DNA of 64,000 nucleotides from Manduca sexta (Eukaryota; Arthropoda; Insecta; Lepidoptera; Sphingidae): positions 3,589,245 to 3,653,244 of the forward strand of contig NC_051119.1 in NCBI RefSeq assembly GCF_014839805.1. Reading direction: 5' to 3'. How positions within the stretch are numbered: the first letter of the stretch is position 1; each line of letters starts with the position of its first letter. Of this stretch, positions 45,475-55,671 are shown in pieces. The position numbers were made by a program, and so were the translations under genes. The notes under the pieces are model-generated. The model had not been told where the DNA came from. It saw nothing but the letters and a program-made list of their open reading frames with translations, and made no database searches.

Positions 45475-46055
45475 TTCATACGGTGGAGGGTAGGTTAGTT
45501 TTTGCAATTAATAAATCAGTGAGCCGCTAGCTCCCGTGTTTCGTTGTCGTTATAGGTGGCGTAAGTATAGGTGGCGCTGTTCAAGTAAACACCGCTTTAA
45601 ACTCTGCTCGTCTTTGTTTTTGATATTAATTGAAATAATACAGTATTTGATTTATGAAACTGACTCTAAACGTGTATCGTGGGGTGATTTTACCGTATAA
45701 GTGTTATCCGCGAGAAACTCTAACATTTAACGGAAATAAAGTGTTTTATGTGTGGACATTTTAAAATCCTAACGAACTTTGTGAAATACTCCGTTTCATG
45801 TTTCTGGACCTACAATCAACAGCTTGAGGTAAAGAATCTATGAATCTTATGAAGAATAAAGATTGTTGAAGTGTGAATATCTTTTTATAATAATATTACG
45901 ATAAACAAGTTACTTTCTCGATATAAAATATTCACATTCACAGCCACTAGCGCCATCTAGTAGAGGTTGTGGTAACCAAATTTGGATTATTCAAATTTTT
46001 ATTTATCTGCTTAAAGCTACAACTTGCTTCGCCAGTTTTATAATAACCTTTCGCT

Positions 46056-47231
46056 ATGGATTGCTCTGCATGTCGCTGTGCTATTGGTAAAGAGGATTTT
46101 TTGCGCTGTATGGTAGAGAAATGCAATAAAGTTTACCATTTGCTATGTATGGGCCTGAAAAATCCAACCAATGACGAAAAAATGCTTTGGGATTGCCCTG
46201 AATGCCGCTGCGCTGCTAAAAAAGGAGGTGACAATAGCTCCACACCTATAGGACTATCTAAAAAACATCGAGACCCGAATGTTACATTTCGAAAAAAGAC
46301 TAATAATTATGAACCGATGCGCGATTTTGATGAGTCTGACGAACTAGCTCAAGACATTAAGAGTCTAAGAATCGAAATGAGCAATTTAAGGGATCAACTA
46401 GCCAATGCTGTTTTTCTTATTAGTAACTATGAAAAGAAACTTGAAAATTACAGCGAGCTTGTACACAAACTAGATGCTAAGATTGAAAAATATGAAAGTC
46501 AACGCTCGCAAACTTCGGCGATGTCGTTCTCTCCCTCACTCGACCTAGCTGCTAAGAAACACGTTAATCAGACTAAAGATATAACCAATAAAAATGAGTT
46601 TCGACAAGAGCAAACTAAAGTAAAAATCCTTAGCTCAATTGAGGTTTCAGACAAAAACATCTCTAAAGAGGCGATGAGTGAAAAAAATTGTTTAACCCCT
46701 GAACATAGCAAGGAAATAAATGTGAGTAACAAGGGAGTTACTGCAGATGACCAGCAATGGACTGAAGTGAAGAAACGGAGGAGCCGTATTCCTACTTCTA
46801 TGTGCGGAACGGCTGGTCCGTCCGTGACCACCTTAAAGGCGGCTGAGCCTGTAAAGTATTTACACTTGTGGAATATGGCATCCAATGGTAAAGAAGTTCT
46901 CGAGTACTTACAACAATTATGCCCAGCTGTTTCCGTTACCGTGGAAGAATTAAAACCAAAAGGAAACTACAAGTCTTACAAGATCGGAGTACCTACGGCC
47001 TACTATGAATTATGTTTTTCTGCTGACGTCTGGCCTATCCATGCGAAGATAAAACGGTGGATAAATTATAGTAGGAAGTCTGTAAATACTATCGAGACTA
47101 CCCGTGATGCCATATCGACATCTTGCATTCAGCCCTTTCGTGTCGGAAGCGAAATGCAAAAAAAGCGCTCACATTCGGGCTCTTTATCAGAACGTGCGAG
47201 GACTCAAAACCAAACTTCGTTTATGGCGTAA
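46056..47231 (+). CDS. LINE ORF1: PHD-finger and coiled-coil protein
   Basis: Nucleic-acid-binding or chaperone ORF1 protein of the CR1-like LINE, 391 residues. A canonical C4HC3 PHD finger occupies residues 3-50 (Cys 3, 6, 18, 23; His 28; Cys 31, 47, 50). A charged helical stretch at about 93-150 is a likely coiled coil for oligomerisation. A conserved C-terminal block (KYLHLWNMASNGKEVLEYL ... YKIGVPTAYYELCF ... WPIHAKIKRWINYS) is similar to other arthropod LINE ORF1 proteins. The last 42 codons overlap ORF2 in another frame, so the true end of the protein may be earlier if a small indel is present. The start at 46056 is the first Met and directly precedes the finger. Confidence 0.82.
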   Translation: MDCSACRCAIGKEDFLRCMVEKCNKVYHLLCMGLKNPTNDEKMLWDCPECRCAAKKGGDNSSTPIGLSKKHRDPNVTFRKKTNNYEPMRDFDESDELAQDIKSLRIEMSNLRDQLANAVFLISNYEKKLENYSELVHKLDAKIEKYESQRSQTSAMSFSPSLDLAAKKHVNQTKDITNKNEFRQEQTKVKILSSIEVSDKNISKEAMSEKNCLTPEHSKEINVSNKGVTADDQQWTEVKKRRSRIPTSMCGTAGPSVTTLKAAEPVKYLHLWNMASNGKEVLEYLQQLCPAVSVTVEELKPKGNYKSYKIGVPTAYYELCFSADVWPIHAKIKRWINYSRKSVNTIETTRDAISTSCIQPFRVGSEMQKKRSHSGSLSERARTQNQTSFMA

Positions 47232-50013
47232 TAACCTCTTAACCTCGGAACACGATCTTATTGCTGCTACTGAGACTTTTCTCGACACATCTGTGGAAGA
47301 TTCTGAACTTGCGTACGCTGATTGGAGCATAGTGCGACGGGACAGAAATACTGCTTGCGGAGGCGTACTCCTGGCTGCGCGTGCTCCCATCATCCTCCAA
47401 AGGCTCGGGAACTTTGAAACAGACCATGGTGAAGACTTATGGGCTAGTTATGTTTTACACGGAAGTACTATTTCTGTGTGCATAGTTTATATCAAACCAA
47501 GCGCTAGCGACAGCGATTACATGAGATGGTTTTGCAAGGTAGAAAGCTTCATTAATACTTTAAAAGGCACAGTCCTAATTTGTGGCGACATTAATCTAAA
47601 TAGTGCATCACTGAATATTAACAACTACTTTAATTACTTCTTGTCATATTGTAACTTGTCAGAAAATAATCATGTAAGAAATATTTATGGTGGAAAGTTG
47701 GATATTATGCTGACGCGGGACAACACAAACCTGCGTGAAATAATTGTTAGAGCTACACAAGGGATTGTACCTCCTGATGCTTACCACCCTCCTCTTGAAA
47801 TTTATATCAAAATTTCAGCTTCTCGTTGTTCAGATCATTTCGAGCCTGCTACTTTAGATGTGCGTAAGGACTGGAATTTTATAAAAGGTAACTATACGGC
47901 ATTACATGACTTAGTTTCTAATTTCTCATGGAATGACCTCTATGAAATGAATGACGTTCATCAAAGCGTAAATTATTTTTATGATATCATGTATAATATG
48001 TTCGACACCTGTATTCCTAAAAAAGTACGTAAAACTACTCCAAGCAGAAGATACCCGGTTTGGTTTACGCGCGATATTATTGAGGACACGAAACTTAAGT
48101 TGAAGCTCCACCGCCAATGGAAGCACACCGGCTCCCAAGATACTTATTATTTCTTCTCTGCTCTAAGATCAAAGCTAAAGGAACGAATTGCTATTGCTTA
48201 CGATACTTATCTGGCTAGAATCGAGCAAAATATCAAGTCCAATCCTCGTGACTTTTGGCGCCATGTATCGAGTCTACGATCTATGGGCGGTTTTGAGTCA
48301 AAGGTGGACTATAAAGGCATCTCTGTCAGCGGTGTTAAGGCTGCTGAAGCATTTGCTGATTTCTTTTCCAGTGTATTTCTACCTGAAATACCCAAACTCG
48401 ACTTATCCCAAATAAAAAATCAAAATCCACTACTCTCTAGTAGATATGTTATAGTACATGAGGTCACTCCGAATGACGTAGAGATGGCGATTCGGAGTTT
48501 AAAATCTAGCAGCTCCATTGGTCCTGATGGCATTCCTCTTTGGCTTCTTAAGCAAGGCCGTAATTTCTTTGTTAATCCTCTGTGTCACTTGTTTAACCTT
48601 GCTCTTAGAGCCGGCCAGTATCCTCCGCAATGGAAGCTCTCTAGAGTCACTCCCATACCTAAAAGCCCCAACAAGTCATGTGTTGAAGAATATCGCCCAA
48701 TAGCTATACTTTCTACTCTGGCTAAAATATTTGAACATATTCTCCATACAAAAATGTACAAACAGATTGAACCATTCCTATGTAATGAGCAACATGGTTT
48801 TAGAAGGAAAAGGTCAGTCAACACTAACTTGTTAACTATGGTTGACTTTATTTCTGACCGACTCGATCACGGGGGACAAGTGGATGTCGTATACTTCGAT
48901 TTCCGGAAGGCTTTTGATAGGGTTAACAACGACATACTGCTAGAAAAACTTTCTCTTTTGGGTCTGGCTCCAGGTTTTCTGCAGTTTATCGCGGACTATC
49001 TCCGTGATCGCCAGCAGTATGTGAGGCTTGGATTGTACGAATCCCAGCCTTATCATACGCGCTCTGGAGTAAGTCAAGGATCAATTCTTGGCCCTCTTCT
49101 ATTTATAATGATGATTAACGATCTCCCCACAGTCATCAAATACTCGAAATGTCTTCTCTATGCGGATGACATCAAAATTTTCCGTGAAATTCAAACGGAG
49201 CAGGATTGTGCATTACTTCAGTACGACATTGAAGCTGTATTTCAATGGAGCGTTGAAAATAAAATGGAGTTCAACCTATCAAAATGTTCTGGGATGACTT
49301 TCAGTCGAATGCGACGACCAATTAACTACGACTATACACTTGGCACGGAAATAATCGCAAAAACACAAACAATTAAAGATCTTGGAGTCACATTTGATCG
49401 AAAACTGACATTTCACGACCATATCATAACATTGACACAAGAATGTTATCGGCGCTTGGGTTTCGTGCTTCGTAATTCGCGTGATTTCCACAACATTAGT
49501 GTGATCAGAATCATCTTTTCTGCATTGGTTCGCAGCAAAATTGAGGCAAGTGCATGTGTCTGGCATCCCTATGAGAGCACTTATGCACTCATGCTTGAGA
49601 AGGTCCAAAAAGCCTTTTTAAGATATTTATACAAACGTATTTATGCCTACTATCCTTACATGTACCCAACGAAATTCCTACTGGGATGTCTAGGATACAA
49701 CTCCCTTGAAGTCAGGAGATGGTATGACCAAATAACAACCATGTGCAAAATACTGAGAGGGTTAATAGACGCTCCCGATCTGAATAACGAGCTCTGTAGG
49801 CTCTTTGTACCATACAAGTATTGTCGTGGTAGGACGCACAATCTGTTTGCTGTCCCGCGGTGCCGTACTGTAGCACGTTCTAGATCACCGATTCCGCGAA
49901 CTCTCAACGCTCTTAATGCTCTTCTTAATAGCGCACCCGATTTTGATGTTTTTTCGGATGATTGGAACGTGATCCAGTATGAATGTTTGCATTATTGTGA
50001 AATTAACTCATGA
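47104..50013 (+). CDS. LINE ORF2: AP endonuclease and reverse transcriptase
   Basis: Replicase of the CR1-like LINE, 969 residues, uninterrupted. The endonuclease begins near residue 24 (IRALYQNVRGLKTKL), with ATETFLD, CGGVLLAAR, ICGDINLNS and a terminal PDAYHPPLEI in place of the usual SDH. RT motifs: GPDGIPLWLLK, PIPKSPNKSCVEEYRPIAIL, EQHGFRRKRSVNTNLL, VVYFDFRKAFDRV (first catalytic Asp near residue 599), SGVSQGSILGPLLF and LLYADDIKIF (YADD near residue 686), followed by a thumb/C-terminal region without RNase H. It overlaps ORF1 by 128 bases in the +1 frame, so ORF2 needs reinitiation or frameshifting. The annotated Met lies inside ORF1; the real N-terminus may be further in. Confidence 0.88.
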   Translation: MMPYRHLAFSPFVSEAKCKKSAHIRALYQNVRGLKTKLRLWRNNLLTSEHDLIAATETFLDTSVEDSELAYADWSIVRRDRNTACGGVLLAARAPIILQRLGNFETDHGEDLWASYVLHGSTISVCIVYIKPSASDSDYMRWFCKVESFINTLKGTVLICGDINLNSASLNINNYFNYFLSYCNLSENNHVRNIYGGKLDIMLTRDNTNLREIIVRATQGIVPPDAYHPPLEIYIKISASRCSDHFEPATLDVRKDWNFIKGNYTALHDLVSNFSWNDLYEMNDVHQSVNYFYDIMYNMFDTCIPKKVRKTTPSRRYPVWFTRDIIEDTKLKLKLHRQWKHTGSQDTYYFFSALRSKLKERIAIAYDTYLARIEQNIKSNPRDFWRHVSSLRSMGGFESKVDYKGISVSGVKAAEAFADFFSSVFLPEIPKLDLSQIKNQNPLLSSRYVIVHEVTPNDVEMAIRSLKSSSSIGPDGIPLWLLKQGRNFFVNPLCHLFNLALRAGQYPPQWKLSRVTPIPKSPNKSCVEEYRPIAILSTLAKIFEHILHTKMYKQIEPFLCNEQHGFRRKRSVNTNLLTMVDFISDRLDHGGQVDVVYFDFRKAFDRVNNDILLEKLSLLGLAPGFLQFIADYLRDRQQYVRLGLYESQPYHTRSGVSQGSILGPLLFIMMINDLPTVIKYSKCLLYADDIKIFREIQTEQDCALLQYDIEAVFQWSVENKMEFNLSKCSGMTFSRMRRPINYDYTLGTEIIAKTQTIKDLGVTFDRKLTFHDHIITLTQECYRRLGFVLRNSRDFHNISVIRIIFSALVRSKIEASACVWHPYESTYALMLEKVQKAFLRYLYKRIYAYYPYMYPTKFLLGCLGYNSLEVRRWYDQITTMCKILRGLIDAPDLNNELCRLFVPYKYCRGRTHNLFAVPRCRTVARSRSPIPRTLNALNALLNSAPDFDVFSDDWNVIQYECLHYCEINS

Positions 50014-50507
50014 TACCGCATACTTCATGTAGTTATTAAGTCGATTATTGATCTGTTTCATTTTTTACTATAGTTATATATTGTTATTATTAACTTAATT
50101 AGTGTAATTGGTTTATCCGTTCTAATTGAAATAAATAAATGTTTAAATGTTTAAATAGACAGTACATTAAAACGATGGTATTATTGAATAAGTAGCTTTT
50201 GCTCGCGGCTTTGCCCGCGTGAAGGAGTTTTCCGGGATAAAAGTCTCGCTAATAAAGTATCTGATTAAATTATAGTTATGGCTCACTATTTTGGTCATAG
50301 TGGCTTCCACTTAAAAGGGAGATATATGCTGTTGTGGACTTTTATTTAAAACTATTTAAGACAAACAATCCTACGGTACATCATCTTCAACTCCAACGGT
50401 TCAGGCAGCGTACGCCAAGATAGCAATTTTTTCGACTTACTTGATATGTATCGTTATATTATGACCAATTTACTCAAAATCATTATAAATTGTAGCCTAT
50501 GTGCTAT

Positions 50508-51207
50508 AAATTTCGGTTTATCCGTGAACCCTGTGAAATGTCAGGCCATTATTGTAGGTAGTTTCAGGATGATCAGCAAGGTGGATAATACGATCATTCC
50601 ACCCGTTAGATTCAACGGTACAATCATTCCCTGGAGCTCTAGTGTTCGAGATCTCGGTCTGCATATCGATTCTACCCTGAGCTGGAGGCCCCAGGTAACG
50701 TCAGTCTGTCAGAGAGTCACCGGTACCCTTCGTGCTCTTTACCGCCTGAAGAACTTTCTCCCGCCCAAGACCAAGACTCTACTGGTGCAATCCTACTCAA
50801 CAAACAACAAACTAGACCGACTTCTAAATAACTGCATTCGATTTGTGTTTAACCTCCGTAAATATGACCACATTTCTTCCTATCGTCTACAACTTAAATG
50901 GCTGCCTATAAGTCAGCGGCGTTCGTTGCGAGCACTAACTACTTTATTCTCTTTTCTTAACTCCCTTACTCCTCCTACTTACTTATCTTCAAATTTCCAA
51001 TACCTCTGTAATAGTCACGATAGGAACCTTCGCTCAGCTAACAATCTTCTCCTTAAATGCCCACGTCATAGCTCTGACTTTACTCACTGTTCTTTCGCTG
51101 TCCAATCTATTCTTCTATGGAATTCACACCCAACCGAAATCAGATCGTCAACCACTCGGTTTGCCTTCAAAAACAGTCGACAGTTACTGCTGAATGAAGC
51201 GGAATAG
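50508..51207 (+). pseudogene. reverse transcriptase fragment (thumb and C-terminus)
   Basis: About 230 codons of the RT C-terminal half without stops. Visible blocks: GLSVNPVKCQ (after the missing YADD domain), VRDLGLHIDSTLSWRPQV, LYRLKNFLPPKTKTLLVQS, NNCIRFVFNLRKYDHIS and a tail ending LLLNEAE. The catalytic palm is absent, so it is inactive. The frame can be read upstream to 50446 only because the flanking repeat happens to be open. Confidence 0.8.
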
Positions 51208-51499
51208 TCACCACCTTAACTTATAATATTACATTATATTCTTATGTATATATGTATATTTATACGTATATGTTTATGTAATTATAATATGTATTTTATG
51301 TATTTTGATAGTTACAATGTTACTTATATTGTATTTATAGTTATTATAGGTATTTTATATATACCTTCTTTTTCAATGTCATATTATCGTGATGCACCTA
51401 CCTTGATTATCTCTGCACCACCCTAAGGTTGACTGGTAGAGAATGCCTATGGCATTAAGTCCGCCTGTATACATTTGTATATTAAGTGCAATAAATAAA
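50508..51499 (+). mobile_element. 5'-truncated LINE (RT C-terminal part and 3' UTR)
   Basis: Insertion of 992 bases flanked by CTAT at 50504-50507 and 51500-51503. It encodes the end of a reverse transcriptase from INFGLSVNPVKCQAIIVGS through DLGLHIDSTLSWRPQV to the stop at 51205-51207 in one open frame, then a 3' UTR ending in AATAAATAAA. 5' truncation is the usual result of incomplete target-primed reverse transcription. The RT type is Jockey/CR1-like by its thumb motifs; the exact clade is not known to me. Confidence 0.85.
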
Positions 51500-51909
51500 C
51501 TATTCTGATGCATAACCAATATTACTGTGAAGTTTCATCCAAATCCGTTCAATAGTTTTTTCGTGAAAGAGGAACAAACATCCATGCATCCATCCTCACA
51601 AACTTACGTATTTATAATATTAGTAGGAAATTATTAAGTTCAGATGGTGTTTCGTAGCTTCGCAGTAAATTAAACAATAACAAAGAATCAGAACCACAGA
51701 GGAAGTCAAATTATTGGAACGTCAGTTCAACTTGGCACTGACGTCGAGTTATTTGTTTTAAATATGGTCGAAGTGATGAGATTCTAGCGCATTTGGAACT
51801 GGTATATGTGTACGTACGTTGGTCGCTATCCGGGCGGATATAAAACATATCCTGCCACCAGCAAAATTGACTAATCAAAATAACGTTTTTATGTACATAA
51901 TCAATGGTT

Positions 51910-52233
51910 ACGAGAGTACAGCGGCGATAGCCTAGTTGGTTGTGGAACGGACTGCCGAGACGAATGTCCGCAGGTTCAAATCCTAAAGGCAAACCTCTGA
52001 CTTTTCTAAAAAAATATGTGTATTCTTTGTGAATTATCGATTGCTTTAACGACGAAGGAAAACATCGTGAGGAAACCTGCATACCTGAGAAATTCTGCAT
52101 AGGAATTTTCGAGGGCGCGTGAAGTCTACCAATCCGCACTTGGCCAGCGTGGTAGACTAAAACCTAATCCCTCTCAGTAGGAGAGGCGGCCTGTGCCCAG
52201 CAGTGGGACAGTATATAATACAGGGTTGATATT
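51910..52233 (+). mobile_element. SINE-A reference copy with 13-bp target-site duplication
   Basis: tRNA-derived SINE: A box TAGCCTAGTTGG at 51928-51939, B box GGTTCAAATCC at 51973-51983 (spacing as in tRNA promoters), an unrelated body of about 220 bases, and a GATATTAT tail. Flanked by ATAATCAATGGTT at 51897-51909 and 52234-52246. It is transcribed by RNA polymerase III and depends on a LINE for movement. Thirteen copies or fragments are present in this window. Confidence 0.95.
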
Positions 52234-52252
52234 ATAATCAATGGTTGCTGAT

Positions 52253-52345
52253 AGCTGATTGGTAGACTTCACGCACCCTTAAAATTCCTATAGAGATCTT
52301 CTCAGGTATGTGGGTTTCCTCACGATGCTCTCCTTCACTATTAGG
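52253..52345 (-). mobile_element. SINE-A fragment
   Basis: GATTGGTAGACTTCACGCAC, CTATAGAGATCTTCTCAGGT, GTTTCCTCACGATGCTC; directly after the reference copy, inverted. Confidence 0.75.
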
Positions 52346-53126
52346 AGTTGTAATATATAATTTTAAATATATCGCCCGCGTATTGTGATGGATTAAGACA
52401 CAAACCAAGGCGTGGCGGCAGAAATGGTCTCTCTCAGAAATCTCCGAGTGTCACGTCCTTTGCTACATTTCAAGGTTTTAGAAGTTAATCTATTGAGAGA
52501 CGATAACAGCTTCCTTGATTTTGATGCATTCTATTGTAAAATTTACGAGAAATCGTTGTTAATGTTTAAATGTGAAAATGTTTGGTAGATTATTTCATCT
52601 GCTGAAATTATTTTTGGGACATCTATACACCATAATCCAGGGTTTAAAACCTGGATTTCAATAAAATAATGGTTGCGATTATCGGAAAAATGAAATTGGA
52701 ATTATTACAATTATAATCGGGTATTATTAGAATAATCTTCCGAATGTCCGCTCTATACAATTATTAGAACCCTGGATTCTATAGATATTTATTTTTGAAA
52801 GGTTTTTATCGGCAGCTGTGACGATTGCTATCAGACGAGCTACATGCTCGCCTCGTCATTTAGTTGGAAAACCATTAAAAACGACGAGGTTGCTTACATT
52901 CTCTTACGATCTACGACAAATTTTATCAAAACGTTCCAGAACTTTCTACAACACCCCATTACCCATCCTTACCCGTTGCCGAGCTGTGTTTTTACAGAAA
53001 CTTTTATGGGCTTAAACTTTGGACCGGTGTTGTTTCAAGTTTAATTCATTAGCCGAGAATGTGTGGGACAAAATGGCTGCCCTTTATTCACAAGGTAATC
53101 CCTGCATTTATATATTATAATACATA
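52346..53126. other. no gene found
   Basis: Nothing recognised; an open stretch at 52818-53044 is without a known domain. Confidence 0.4.
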
Positions 53127-53395
53127 CATGGTATCACGGCTCTATCCCATAGTGGTAGGTAGAGACTATGGATTGCCACTTTGCACGATTCTGGTATATT
53201 TCTCGCGCTTCCTCCACATTCATTAATCTTTTCATGTATTCCCGCGCGTTCCGGGTACTTTAGTAGCCTTTACTGAGAATGTCAGATATCTGAAATTTGA
53301 AGGTTCGGTGCGGTCGACCCCTACCGTCCAGCCACATTCGCCTTATAAAACCTCTTTGTCAGTCTCTTATCATCCATCCATCCATCAACTATTAT
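53127..53395 (-). pseudogene. LINE RT C-terminal stub, mate of 55120-55383
   Basis: On the minus strand it parallels 55120-55383 (GTGGAGGAAGCGCGAGAA, AATCGTGCAAAGTGGCAATC, CTACCACTATGGGA). It carries indels that break the frame. Confidence 0.75.
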
Positions 53396-53419
53396 GCAGT
53401 TGTTTTATTACATTTAAAC

Positions 53420-53610
53420 AACCAGACCATATGAGCATGCCACTCACCTAATGGTAAGCGATACGACCTTCTATATATTATAAACAATGCAACATTCTAA
53501 AGAACTTTGAATTACAAACTGCGTGGTACTCCACTGAACTCGTCATCCTGATGCGTAAGATGCAAGTCTCACAATGCTCAGTAATTACGCTGGCTGCAAA
53601 GTTCTTCAAA
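53420..53610 (-). mobile_element. repeat-E fragment
   Basis: CCACTCACCTAATGGTAAGC, GAACTTTGAATTACAAACTG, CTCGTCATCCTGATGC. Confidence 0.55.
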
Positions 53611-54063
53611 TTGGAACATAACAACGCATGCACTCTCCCCCCGAGGCAATTCTTGTGCGCTTGGTCTCCACACCAAATACACGCCCATGCACGGGAGCAC
53701 ATTTGCCGCGACCCTAGGCACACAGTTAATTGTGCATACCTCATGGTTGCTAAATACACATTAAGGACTATAAGGGTTCGCGAACATGTCCCCTCCCTCT
53801 CCCTTCCAACTATCCTGAAAGGGCTCCTTCTCCTTCCTCTTCTCTTCCTTCACTCTATTTATTATTCCCCTCCCTTCTTCCTCCCTGAGACCAGATAGCG
53901 GTGGGTCGCCAGCGTACCGTTCGCTGGCACCCTTGGTGATAACGGCAGGCGCTACTAATTCTTCACAGGGACTGCCGTGGTGGCTAAGTCGGGGAATCGC
54001 CTGTATACCGTTCGCAGGGTAACCCCGGTGATAACCACGGAAGATCTCCAAAAAAAAACACAA
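53611..54063. other. no gene found
   Basis: Pyrimidine-rich CTTCCTCTTC tract at 53790-53885; short imperfect repeats (TACCGTTCGCTGG / TACCGTTCGCAGG) at 53917 and 54005. Open frames on both strands lack recognisable domains. Confidence 0.35.
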
Positions 54064-54133
54064 CAGTTGCAGGCTAAGAATGCTTGGCGTTAGTGGTAAG
54101 CCACTACCGCCAAGCATTCTTGGGCTGCAACTG
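54064..54133. repeat. 70-bp near-perfect hairpin
   Basis: CAGTTGCAG...AGAATGCTTGGCGTTAGTGG and its inverse CCACTACCGCCAAGCATTCT...CTGCAACTG, with only about six unpaired or mismatched positions. Non-coding. Confidence 0.92.
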
Positions 54134-54304
54134 AACGGTTGTGTTGTCCACCTAGATATCTCGTATACGCGAGAACTATTACTAGTAAAACAATAAATGG
54201 TTCATCGTTTAACCTACAAAGAAATATATTCAAAATTTCTGGGTGGACTTAGGTTAAATTTTCATGATGGCAATTTTTTAACAACTATGAGTTTGATTTA
54301 TTTT

Positions 54305-54625
54305 TTATTGCTTTGAATGACAAGATGTGCTTGCCTTTCGCCTGATAGTAAGCGATACGACCGCCCATAAACAGTAGAAACGCCATCCATAACCTTGAAT
54401 TACAAAGTATTGTTTGCTATTCCACTGCGCTCGCCATCCTGAGACATGAGATGTTAAGTCTCATTTAGTCCAATAGTTACAATGACTACAATATCTTTCA
54501 AACTGGAACACAACAGTGACTACATTCTGCTGCTTGGCAGCAGAAATAGACATTGTGGTGGTACCTACCCAGGCGGATTATTACATATGAGAGACCACCA
54601 GTAAAGATTAGGGAAGGTTACCTTC
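54305..54625 (-). mobile_element. repeat-E copy
   Basis: GCTTTGAATGACAAGATGTG, GTAAGCGATACGACCGCCCA, CTCGCCATCCTGAGACATGA, ACATATGAGAGACCACCAG: complete. Confidence 0.8.
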
Positions 54626-55119
54626 AATATACAATGTGCAGTCATTTATTGACATATTGCGTATGGAATATTGTAAGGCGCTTGCGAACAATTGCATACT
54701 GGAACAACTATATTCATACAGCATGACATCCAATACTACAATGTTTATAAATTCACAGAAATAGACACCGTATTTATGCAAAAGAATTCTGGCAAAACCC
54801 TACCGAATTACGACAATTTCGCTGCATCACGTAAAAACAAATAAAATTTCACGCACGTTACCGCTGGCAAAAAAGGAAAACTTCACAACTTCGCAAGAAC
54901 ATTTTATCTAACACAATATTCCATGCGCAATTTCCATATGGTACATACACGACCTTCGACATTATCTCGCGAACTTTGATAAACTCAACAGTGATTTATT
55001 GCGTTCGACTTTTTGTTTCGCCCTCAGTTTCCAGATTTCATCAAAACGCTTCCGAGAAAACAAACGAAGTTTTTGCATCAATTTATGGAATCACTTTTAT
55101 ATTTCTTGGTAAATGTTTA
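54626..55119. other. no gene found
   Basis: Nothing recognised. Confidence 0.4.
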
Positions 55120-55383
55120 CAGTCATAAAGGCGGTGAATGGAAGAGCGAATGTGAATGTGGATGCAAGAGCCGGTATGGGTCAACCACACCGAACCTTCG
55201 AAAGTCAGATAATTGACATTCTCAGTAAAGGCCAGGGCATAAGTATCCGGAACCGGCGGGAATATATGAAAAGATTATTGAAGGTGGAGGAAGCGCGAGA
55301 AGTATGTCAGAATCGTGCAAAGTGGCAATCCATAGTCTCTGCCTACCACTATGGGACAGAGGCGTGATATTATGTATGTATGT
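55120..55383 (+). pseudogene. LINE RT C-terminal stub
   Basis: Open frame ending at 55367: RTFESQIIDILSKGQ, NRREYMKRLLKVEEAREV, CQNRAKWQSIVSAYHYGTEA, then the tail GTATGTATGTA. This is the C-terminus common to one group of lepidopteran LINEs; the polymerase core is absent. Confidence 0.78.
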
Positions 55384-55502
55384 ATAAAGGAGGTTTGCAG
55401 TATGGTATCAGTTGGTACACTGTACTATAAACATCATAGTTTGTGGTAGGATATTTGTATCCGCCTGGATAGCAACCCTCATACACAATCCGCACTAGGT
55501 CC

Positions 55503-55671
55503 GTTCCACAACAAATTAGGGATAGAATAGTTGGTTATGGAATGAACTGCCGAGACAAATGTCCACAGGTTTAAATCCCAAGGGCACATACCTCTGACTT
55601 GTCTAAAATTATACGTATATTCTTCGTGAATTGCTTTCTTTAACGGAGAAGGAAAACATCGTAAGGAAACC
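55503..55671 (+). mobile_element. SINE-A fragment (head)
   Basis: GATAGAATAGTTGGTTATGG, GACAAATGTCCACAGGTTTA, GAAGGAAAACATCGTAAGGA; 3' half lost. Confidence 0.8.

Larger units (their letters stand above)
45530..50156 (+). mobile_element. CR1/Jockey-like LINE with both ORFs open
   Basis: A LINE with a roughly 0.5 kb 5' leader (5' edge approximate, between the Helitron end at 45474 and ORF1), PHD-finger ORF1, endonuclease plus RT ORF2 without RNase H, a short 3' UTR, and a terminal AAATGTTT octamer repeated about 2.5 times at 50137-50156. Short 3' octamer repeats in place of poly(A), and lack of a clear target-site duplication, are features of the CR1 group. Neither ORF is interrupted, so this is the best candidate in the window for a recently active element. 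Confidence 0.85.
50189..51627 (-). mobile_element. older interspersed repeat split by a nested LINE
   Basis: The left edge has a GCTTTTGCTCGCGGCTTTG start resembling the 3' ends of the Helitrons here, and the right edge ends in TTTATAATATTAGTAGG, common in lepidopteran short repeats. From about 50315 the interior matches 59110-59430. It is interrupted at 50508-51499 by a truncated LINE. Its class is unsure; strand is given relative to the Helitron-like end. Confidence 0.6.

Noticed and set aside
53551..54117. overlapping open frames on both strands as genes
   Set aside because: Low-complexity pyrimidine-rich sequence without domains.
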